Source: Halorhabdus salina (GTDB taxonomy: Archaea > Halobacteriota > Halobacteria > Halobacteriales > Haloarculaceae). From it: a stretch of 33,521 nt of DNA. Below, in pieces: positions 23,757-29,932 of the stretch (position 1 is its first letter; each line of letters starts with the position of its first letter). The notes beneath the pieces were generated by a model that worked only from the letters and a program-made list of their open reading frames with translations, ran no database searches and was not told where the DNA came from. Where the stretch lies: assembly GCF_013839425.1 (NCBI RefSeq), contig NZ_JACDNP010000016.1, forward strand, positions 11,250 to 44,770. The letters are read 5' to 3'. Made by a program: the position numbers and the translations under genes.

Positions 23757-24932
23757 TCAGATCTCGTTGATCCTATCATCTACTCCGACTAGGGAGAGAA
23801 CTTTGTCTTTCAGCTCCCAGATCTCCTTCTCATTAGGCGTGAGATCGTCTTCATGCACCCAATCGAACTCGAAACTTTCCTCCCACTCATCTTTGAAGAC
23901 ATCCACATCCCGAATCTCTCCTCCTTCTATATCAGATTCGGAGCTGAGTTCTCTTCTAGTGCTATCCGGTACTGTCACGACTCTTTTCCCGTCTCCTTTA
24001 GCCCGGTCGACAAGGTCTTTCATCTGTCCCTGCTCTTCCGCGGTTACGAACATCGCTTCGCTTCGAGCGTTCAGCACACGAGCGGCATGAACCTGTACAG
24101 GTTTCCAAGACAACTCATCATGGTTCGTGCCCTCTTGGACTCGCTCAAGATCGTCTACAAGACGTTCAGCAACCTCTCCCGACTCGCAGGCCTGAAGAAT
24201 CTTCTTCACTCGCGACGTGTAGGCAGTTCTCCCAACGTTGGAACGTTCACGGTTCAACGCGTCCCGAATTGTTTTCGTAGTATTCGTAATGTTATAGCTG
24301 AACAGGAAGTCTGCTTCAGTGGCGACCTTTAATCCAGTTACGTAGATGCTTGCAGGGCCATCAGCAGACGGTTCGTAAACGTCTCCGAACCGAGTCTCCT
24401 CCAGTAAAGTCGCATCAGTGTAAGTCAAGAAATTCTGCTTCGCTTCTTCGATATCTTCCTCTGTACAGCCATCGAGAACCACCTCTGTCCCATCCAAGTC
24501 TGGGTACTCCGTCTTTCGGATAACGGCGTGCAGTGTTTCGATGTCATCGAATCCTGCCTTGGAGGCTTGTTCCACAGTAAAAGAGACATATGGTGAATGG
24601 ACAGTGACGTCTACTCCTTGTCGATAAAGGACGGCAAGAGCGTCTTTCAATCCAACACCGAACTTTCCAATTACCTTGTCAGGATTATTCAACTTCTCCT
24701 CGTCTTCCCCTTGAGTCAGGTCCTGATGGGTAAGGCCACGGCCATAGTCCCGAATATGCCACCTGCCTTCATCGTCTTCAAAGATATCCGGTTCCTGGGT
24801 CTCGGAGAGAGCTGCCTCATCCAACGCGTTAGCAATCAATTCACGGATTCCATCACTGGCCTCCCAAGCCTCCAGCAGCTCCTCTTCCATATTCAGGTCA
24901 AACTCTCTCGGCCACTCACTGCTCATATTCAC
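23757..24932 (-). CDS. GHKL (Hsp90/MORC-like) ATPase
   Basis: A 391-aa protein with a Bergerat-fold ATPase domain at the N-terminus. The N-box is RELIANALDEA (30-40; Glu31, Asn35), the ADP-contact box DYGRGL (62-67) and the glycine lid GKFGVGLKDAL (89-99). There is no phosphoacceptor histidine or membrane segment, so it is not a sensor kinase. It resembles the Hsp90/MutL/MORC side of the superfamily, whose members act as ATP-driven clamps. The C-terminal 200 residues match nothing I know. It is directly coupled to the OLD nuclease gene downstream. The two probably work as one system; that is inference from the operon. Confidence 0.83.
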   Translation of the reverse strand: MNMSSEWPREFDLNMEEELLEAWEASDGIRELIANALDEAALSETQEPDIFEDDEGRWHIRDYGRGLTHQDLTQGEDEEKLNNPDKVIGKFGVGLKDALAVLYRQGVDVTVHSPYVSFTVEQASKAGFDDIETLHAVIRKTEYPDLDGTEVVLDGCTEEDIEEAKQNFLTYTDATLLEETRFGDVYEPSADGPASIYVTGLKVATEADFLFSYNITNTTKTIRDALNRERSNVGRTAYTSRVKKILQACESGEVAERLVDDLERVQEGTNHDELSWKPVQVHAARVLNARSEAMFVTAEEQGQMKDLVDRAKGDGKRVVTVPDSTRRELSSESDIEGGEIRDVDVFKDEWEESFEFDWVHEDDLTPNEKEIWELKDKVLSLVGVDDRINEI

Positions 24933-24977
24933 TTGTTTTTCTCCCGCAAAGTTATCATACTACTGCTGTCCTTTTCG

Positions 24978-25397
24978 TCAGCCGAGTAAGTCCTGCAAGT
25001 TCTGATCATCCAACTCATTCAGCTCTCGTAATAACTTCCTTCTCTCTTTCTCAAGTTCTTGCTTGTCTCGCCATGCCCTCCGGCGTTCCTGCCGTAGCTC
25101 GGAATAGAATTCTTCGATCTTTGCCTTCAGGTGCTCTTTCTTCTCTTTGTCGTTGAAGAACTTCCTCTGGTACAGCTCTTTGAGTCGGTCGACGTACCAG
25201 TCCAGCTTTGACTCTAGCTCCACCACTACGTCATCACGTATCTCTTCCCGCTCTTCTAACTGCTGGTCGATCCGTTCAAGTTCTTCCTCCAATCGCTGCT
25301 GCTCCCGCTCCTGCGATTCCTCGAGGAACCGTTCGATGTCAAAACCGAAGGATTCGTCAGCCCTGAGGAGGTCGCGGGAGTAGTCGAGGTAATCCAC
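24978..25397 (-). CDS. Charged coiled-coil protein
   Basis: A 139-aa, almost entirely helical, highly charged protein. From about residue 25 to the end it is a heptad-like coiled coil (EREQQRLEEELERIDQQL, then QELEKERRKLLRELNEL). It has no cysteines or membrane segments. The start is a GTG at 25,397, because the frame has no internal Met. It lies 45 bp upstream of the GHKL gene and 33 bp downstream of a 50-aa gene, all on one strand. It may be a structural or sensing partner of the GHKL-OLD pair. Not recognised as a family. Confidence 0.75.
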   Translation of the reverse strand: MDYLDYSRDLLRADESFGFDIERFLEESQEREQQRLEEELERIDQQLEEREEIRDDVVVELESKLDWYVDRLKELYQRKFFNDKEKKEHLKAKIEEFYSELRQERRRAWRDKQELEKERRKLLRELNELDDQNLQDLLG

Positions 25398-25430
25398 ACA
25401 CCGGTATTACCCGCGGAAGGTGGAACACGG

Positions 25431-25583
25431 TTATTCCTCGCCCTGTTGCAGAAGCCCCCTGTATTCCCTTGCCTTCTCCCTGTACAGCTTCGGCAACTCC
25501 TCAACCTCTTCCTCGGTCCAAGATTCGACCTCTTCCAAGAGTTCCTCGGCTTCAGCCATGACATTAGCCAGATACAGACTCAT
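25431..25583 (-). CDS. 50-aa acidic helical protein
   Basis: A 50-aa protein starting MSLYLANVMAEAEELLEEVE and ending YRGLLQQGEE. It is acidic and predicted to be two helices. The start ATG lies 24 nt downstream of an A/T-rich TATA-like box, making it the likely first gene of the four-gene operon that leads to the GHKL and OLD proteins. Size and operon position would suit a small regulator or antitoxin-like partner, but nothing in the sequence proves it. Confidence 0.6.
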   Translation of the reverse strand: MSLYLANVMAEAEELLEEVESWTEEEVEELPKLYREKAREYRGLLQQGEE

Positions 25584-25602
25584 CGATCACATGTAGCACT
25601 AC

Positions 25603-25611
25603 GATATTTTT
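25603..25611 (-). promoter_or_regulatory. TATA-like box for the GHKL-OLD operon
   Basis: The minus strand reads AAAAATATC, centred about 24 nt upstream of the ATG at 25,583. It is the only such element close to a start in this operon, suggesting one leaderless polycistronic transcript. Confidence 0.45.
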
Positions 25612-25680
25612 CGTGTCTTTATTAGTCCCAATTTCTTTAGAAAAGTCGTTGAGCATTAGAAGCTCTACATCGCCATCCCA

Positions 25681-25687
25681 AAATATA
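25681..25687 (+). promoter_or_regulatory. TATA-like box for the small protein at 25,716
   Basis: AAATATA is centred about 32 nt upstream of the ATG at 25,716. Confidence 0.4.
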
Positions 25688-25715
25688 GGTAAGAGCTGCT
25701 TGTTCTTTGGAATCT

Positions 25716-26039
25716 ATGCCAAACCGTGATCTCGACCTTCACCCACGATTTGAACGAGACAAACCCATCAACGCCGATGTCATTGATACAGAAATTGGTG
25801 TAGTGAGCAGTAATGGATATCTCAACATCGGAAGCGAAAACTACCATCATATGGTTGCTTGGGCTCCATTTGAGTCAGGGGCGACACTTAGAACTCGCAC
25901 AGTAAGCGGGAAAGGACGTGAGGACAAGCAGACTTTTGTTCAAGAAGGGGATGGAAATGTCAACATTGGTCCTGGTGAGGAATGGGAGGGGCGTCAAGTA
26001 GTAGCACATATATTGGACAAGACGATTTCAGACTCGTAA
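25716..26039 (+). CDS. Small beta-rich protein, function unknown
   Basis: A 107-aa protein starting MPNRDLDLHPRFERDKPINA. It is predicted to be mostly beta strands, with several Gly-Asn turns (SSNGYLNIGSENYHH, then GDGNVNIGPGEEWEG, which look like two loose copies of a turn unit). No cysteines or membrane segments. It is transcribed alone, divergent from the GHKL-OLD operon and convergent with the recombinase gene. An in-frame TTG nine bases upstream is less likely as start than this ATG, given the TATA-like box. Not recognised. Confidence 0.65.
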   Translation: MPNRDLDLHPRFERDKPINADVIDTEIGVVSSNGYLNIGSENYHHMVAWAPFESGATLRTRTVSGKGREDKQTFVQEGDGNVNIGPGEEWEGRQVVAHILDKTISDS

Positions 26040-26082
26040 TCCGCAAGTTCAACTCACTCAATATTATTGCCAAGAAGGGAAT

Positions 26083-27312
26083 TTACCCCTCTAAATTTTC
26101 TATCTTTTCTAACACCCCTTCCTTCTCCAGCTCCGCCAGACGTTCCAATACCTCCTGTTTCTCCTCTTTCTTCGTCTCCTGCTCCAGGCTGAGAGGTCTT
26201 CCGCAGTTCCGGCACTCGGAATGAGTTTGCTGATTTTCCGTCCCGCAGAACGGGCACTCGATAGACTGGTTTTCTTCTTCCTCACTGCTGAGACCGTACT
26301 CGTCCCTGATCGCCCTGTTGACGTCGTCGTTGTTCAGGTGGACGTAGACCTTGGCTCGATCACTTCCCGGCTTCCAGCCGGCAAACTTGTTCAACTGCTC
26401 GTACCCCATGAACGTCGCAACCTCAGTCAAACGCGTATGCCGCAGGTTGTACGGCTTCCGCTTGTTCTCCGGGATATCCGCGGCCTCGCACGCCTTCTTG
26501 AACCGGCGGTAGAACCCACCGTAGTTCACACGGTCCCGTAGATCCGATTCGTAGGGATGGCTGTCGCCGTGGTTCCGCGGTATCTCGCCGCATTGCTTGC
26601 ACTCCTGCTGCTCTGTCTTCACCCAAAGAGGCGCACTCTTGTCGTCGATACTCCCCAGTTCACCTCCCAAGGGATGCTGCATCAACCATTCACGAACCGC
26701 TCGACCGGAACGCACCAACTGGTTCGTCCTGTCCGGCGTCCCCTTCAGACCTTCCAGGTATATGAAGTCGCCCTTCCCGTTCGAAGTGAAGTCAGCGATG
26801 TTCCGAGACAAAAGTTCTCCAGGACGGGCAGCAGACTCGTAAAGCACCATCGTGAACGCTCGATCCCGAACGTTCGAGAAGCTGCGGAACAACCGCTTCA
26901 GTTCGTCCTCGGTAAACAGGTCCTCCCGGGAAACGGAGGAGCTCTCCTTTCCCACCTTGAAGAACCGTGTCTTCTCCGGCTGCTCATGGCCTCCGTTCTG
27001 GATTCGGTAGAACTTCTTGACCGCGGTCTTGAACTTGACCTTCGTGGACTCGGCGTAGTCACTCCGGTTCACGTTGGCCAGTAACTCCTTCAACTCTGAC
27101 TGGGAAGCGCCCTTCATCTCGAAGCTGTCCGGGGCAAACTTGTTGAGAAGCGTTTTCCATGACCAGACAAGCCGGGCTTGCTGCACCTCACTGATCCCTT
27201 CTGCGGCGCAGTGATCCACAAACTCTCTGACGGCTTCCGTGTTCTCGGGATCGGCCTCGTCTTCCAGATTTTGAAGCGTTCGCTGTACGTCGACGTATTG
27301 AGTGGTAGACAT
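26083..27312 (-). CDS. Tyrosine recombinase/integrase with zinc-binding additions
   Basis: A 409-aa site-specific recombinase. The N-terminal core-binding domain spans about 10-105. The catalytic domain shows Arg163 (YESAARPGELL), the YxxR form of box II (Tyr288-Asn-Leu-Arg291 in PYNLRHTRLT), Trp313 (FAGWKPGSD) and the nucleophile Tyr323 (VYVHLN). Two unusual additions: a CKQC pair at 238-241 followed by His248 and His252 inside the catalytic domain, and a C-terminal zinc ribbon (CPFC...CRNC, 353-370) followed by a charged helix. It probably integrates and excises the element at the tRNA-Gly site. The start is the ATG at 27,312. Archaeal family members with YxxR are common. Confidence 0.9.
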   Translation of the reverse strand: MSTTQYVDVQRTLQNLEDEADPENTEAVREFVDHCAAEGISEVQQARLVWSWKTLLNKFAPDSFEMKGASQSELKELLANVNRSDYAESTKVKFKTAVKKFYRIQNGGHEQPEKTRFFKVGKESSSVSREDLFTEDELKRLFRSFSNVRDRAFTMVLYESAARPGELLSRNIADFTSNGKGDFIYLEGLKGTPDRTNQLVRSGRAVREWLMQHPLGGELGSIDDKSAPLWVKTEQQECKQCGEIPRNHGDSHPYESDLRDRVNYGGFYRRFKKACEAADIPENKRKPYNLRHTRLTEVATFMGYEQLNKFAGWKPGSDRAKVYVHLNNDDVNRAIRDEYGLSSEEEENQSIECPFCGTENQQTHSECRNCGRPLSLEQETKKEEKQEVLERLAELEKEGVLEKIENLEG

Positions 27313-27383
27313 AGATTCGATTCACGTTCAAAGAGAGAAGGAGACATGGGAAAGACACGGCTTCAATTGACCTCTACCACACC

Positions 27384-27408
27384 GGTTCGAATGGATAGCC
27401 ATTGAACC
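27384..27408. promoter_or_regulatory. Imperfect palindrome upstream of the integrase, candidate operator
   Basis: GGTTCGAATGG (27,384-27,394) pairs with CCATTGAACC (27,399-27,408) with one bulged base. It lies 72-96 nt upstream of the integrase start codon. Its left arm resembles a tRNA T-loop. It could be an operator, an arm site for the recombinase, or chance. Confidence 0.35.
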
Positions 27409-27635
27409 GTCTATCAAATGGCAGGACCCGCCTGAATATTAGCGGTCGATATCTGTCCTTTGCCGTGATTTGCCAGTCTCCTCTCTTCGTTTGGGGTTTC
27501 AACTGATGTATGGTGTTGAGTTTTTATATATTCTGTTTTATCTGCTTTTCTGGTTTGTTCTTGACTAGCCAGATTATCGAGGTAAAGGGTTACATTCGTC
27601 TGGTCTAATGGATTAGCCGTAGGGCAGGCTGCGGA

Positions 27636-27643
27636 TTTAAATA
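27636..27643 (+). promoter_or_regulatory. TATA-like box for the two-TM mini-protein
   Basis: TTTAAATA is centred about 32 nt upstream of the ATG at 27,672, consistent with a very short leader. Confidence 0.45.
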
Positions 27644-27671
27644 TGTCTGAGGAATATGCATATGTTAGAAG

Positions 27672-27845
27672 ATGGCTGGCGACGCAAATACACTTCTTTC
27701 CGGAACGGCGATGGCCGTCTTGATCGGCGCAGGGTCAATAGCTGTCTCTTTCTTCACTCCGGACGTTGACTTCGGAAGTAGACTGATACTGTTCTTCCTA
27801 GGTCTTTTCTTTGTCTGGGCAGGGCTGAGATTCTCTAAAGCATAA
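27672..27845 (+). CDS. Two-TM mini-protein
   Basis: A 57-aa protein starting MAGDANTLLSGTAMAVLIGA. It has two hydrophobic segments (about 8-28 and 37-53, the second LILFFLGLFFVWAGL) joined by the short loop TPDVDFGSR, and ends RFSKA. It has its own TATA-like box. It is transcribed toward, and convergent with, the nuclease gene at 28,024. The role is unknown; membrane mini-proteins of this kind occur in mobile elements and in defence loci, but nothing here identifies one. Confidence 0.6.
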   Translation: MAGDANTLLSGTAMAVLIGAGSIAVSFFTPDVDFGSRLILFFLGLFFVWAGLRFSKA

Positions 27846-28023
27846 CACCTGAAATATTCCGACCTCCCGAACACCTCTAAACATGTTACTAGAGTCTATA
27901 TCTATTTCATTGAAATCCCGAAGCAGTCGAAACACGGTTCAAATCGTCTAGGGCGATAGATTCTACCGTCTTATGAAGTAAGAATCGCGTTTTCAAAGCC
28001 AAGGCATCAGTTACATCTCTTTT

Positions 28024-29886
28024 TCATAACTCTCCGAGAGGAATATCTTCATCCAGATCTCTGTGTTCGTCCTGTTCGATCTTTTCCATCACGAACATCA
28101 GATGCTCTAGGTCCTTGTCCCTGAACTCTGGTGCGTCCCTTACGACCTCAGAAACCACTTTGTATCGATAACCTTCCTCCTCCAAACGTCTGACTGTCTC
28201 TTGTGGCGGCGAACTCCAAAACCAGAACTCTCCCTGCCTACTTTTCTCCGATTCAGGCTCTCTTACCTTGTCTTCTAACTTATTGAACTCGTATTCCCAG
28301 TCTTGGTTTGAAGGGTCATACTTGCATTCGATAAAACGGATCTCATCCGGTGTCTCAACCTGTACATCCAATTCACCGGCATCAAACGAAATATTCCAAT
28401 CCACATTATCGGAACTGTGGTCTTTCCGAGTTAGATAGTAGTAGGAAATCAACTCCACAAGGAGGCCCCTTGCCTTCCCCAGTTTAGTTTGACGTCGATT
28501 CGTCTCCGACTTCTGATCCAGTTCCTCAGACAGCTGCGATCCTCTCTCACCCACAGTCATATCAGAAACCATCTCCTTGAACTCATCTTTCTCAAGCTCC
28601 ATCTCTCGAAGTATGATCTCATCCCTCTCTAAATGGTTTTCAATAAGTGTCTCGGCCTGTATATGCTCTGAACCGGAGAACCCTGAGTAGTCTCCACAGC
28701 AATCGTAGAACATCACCCAGCCAGAATAGTCAGCAAGACCTGAACTTCCAGAAGCCTCAACTAAAACGCCGTAAGTGTAGTCGTTGCCAGGTTCAACGGG
28801 GTGAGTGAACTTACAAACGTAAGCCTTCTCTCCATCAGCAAATCTCTTTTTCTGATTCACGGTTCCTCCCATCAGAGAAATGAATGCAGGAACCCCGTTG
28901 AAAATCTTCGTTGAACGGAGGAACTCCACCTGATACCACAACAGTTGGTAGTCGAACTCCTCTTGGGTATCCAACCCTGTTTCCTGCGTTCGACTGGTTA
29001 ACTCCGTGAAGAAGTCTTCCAGTACTTCCCTATCAAGAAATAGGACATCATCCATTATTTCGACACCATTCTCAGCCTCAAGCGGCCGGACTACACCTTC
29101 CTCCACTTCTCCAAAGAAACGGTCCAGGTCTGCTCTTTCATCCGGAATGCCTCCGGACTCATCGAAGACGTTGATCGAATAGGACCACCTCTCAGACTTG
29201 TGTAGTTCACTGAGGCAGGTCTCTTTGAAAACCTCGTCCCCCACAAGCTGAGACCAGACGAACTGCAACGTCCGGCTGTATCCTTCTAAAGCTGATTCCA
29301 GCCGCTCCTCCCGAAGATCTGTATCTAGTACCGTGATATAGTATCCGTTCGGATACCCATCTCCGACGTCATTAAACCGGGTAAAGACTTGGAAAATCGC
29401 CTTTTGACGCAGAAGCTTTGCTTTCTCTATCTCGTAGTCAGAATTTGCAAAAGTATGATTCTCGAACAAATTCTGAAATGGTTGCACAACTTCCTCTTTA
29501 AAATCATCGAGAACAGTCTGAACTTCTTCCCAAGAATCTGCTTTCCTTAGGCTTCGTCGGTGGTCATTAATGTTCTTGATGAAAGCGGTTTTCTCACAGG
29601 TATTTGGCACAGAAGTTAGCCTCACGCCTTCAAAACGAGCTCTGAAGAACACGAAGTCTTCTTGGATCAACGGGAACTTGCTGTAGATAGTTTGATGTAA
29701 GAAAACTCTGAAAGCAGTCTCAGTGAAGAACTTGTAGCCGTCAAGAAGTTTATCAGATCTCTTAGTTCCGAACTCGTTTTGTAGCCATTCGCCAAACTCA
29801 TCTACATCTCCCACTCGGTCAATAATCTCTACAGAGCCTAAAATACCGCCAATTGAAGGCTTCTGGCGTTTTCCTTTATTGCCCAT
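28024..29886 (-). CDS. Large protein with C-terminal PD-(D/E)XK nuclease-like domain
   Basis: A 620-aa protein I do not recognise as a whole. The first 460 residues are mixed alpha/beta with no familiar motif. The C-terminal part fits the PD-(D/E)XK fold: a helix with Glu478 (GKARGLLVELISYYYL), a strand with Asp507 (SFDAGELDVQVE), then Glu520-x-Lys522 (IRFIECKYD), followed by a helix and strand (GEFWFWSS). That is an intact E...D...ExK set, so it is probably an active DNA or RNA nuclease. It follows the HerA-like ATPase gene by 46 bp on the same strand, suggesting a two-gene system. The ATG at 29,886 gives MGNKGKRQKPSIGGIL. Confidence 0.72.
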   Translation of the reverse strand: MGNKGKRQKPSIGGILGSVEIIDRVGDVDEFGEWLQNEFGTKRSDKLLDGYKFFTETAFRVFLHQTIYSKFPLIQEDFVFFRARFEGVRLTSVPNTCEKTAFIKNINDHRRSLRKADSWEEVQTVLDDFKEEVVQPFQNLFENHTFANSDYEIEKAKLLRQKAIFQVFTRFNDVGDGYPNGYYITVLDTDLREERLESALEGYSRTLQFVWSQLVGDEVFKETCLSELHKSERWSYSINVFDESGGIPDERADLDRFFGEVEEGVVRPLEAENGVEIMDDVLFLDREVLEDFFTELTSRTQETGLDTQEEFDYQLLWYQVEFLRSTKIFNGVPAFISLMGGTVNQKKRFADGEKAYVCKFTHPVEPGNDYTYGVLVEASGSSGLADYSGWVMFYDCCGDYSGFSGSEHIQAETLIENHLERDEIILREMELEKDEFKEMVSDMTVGERGSQLSEELDQKSETNRRQTKLGKARGLLVELISYYYLTRKDHSSDNVDWNISFDAGELDVQVETPDEIRFIECKYDPSNQDWEYEFNKLEDKVREPESEKSRQGEFWFWSSPPQETVRRLEEEGYRYKVVSEVVRDAPEFRDKDLEHLMFVMEKIEQDEHRDLDEDIPLGEL

Positions 29887-29932
29887 AGCTTCACTAAGTG
29901 CCGGCGAATCTTAAGTCGATTTGTGAAAAACC

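Larger units (their letters stand above)
27313..27671. other. A+T-rich gap upstream of the integrase gene
   Basis: No gene is visible in this 359-bp gap. It contains an imperfect palindrome (27,384-27,408), a long A/T-rich run with TTTTTATATATT near 27,520, and the promoter of the two-TM mini-protein at its right end. Confidence 0.4.

Noticed and set aside
23757-24932. GHKL protein as a histidine kinase
   Set aside because: No H-box, dimerisation helices or sensor domain; the Hsp90/MORC-like boxes and nuclease partner fit better.
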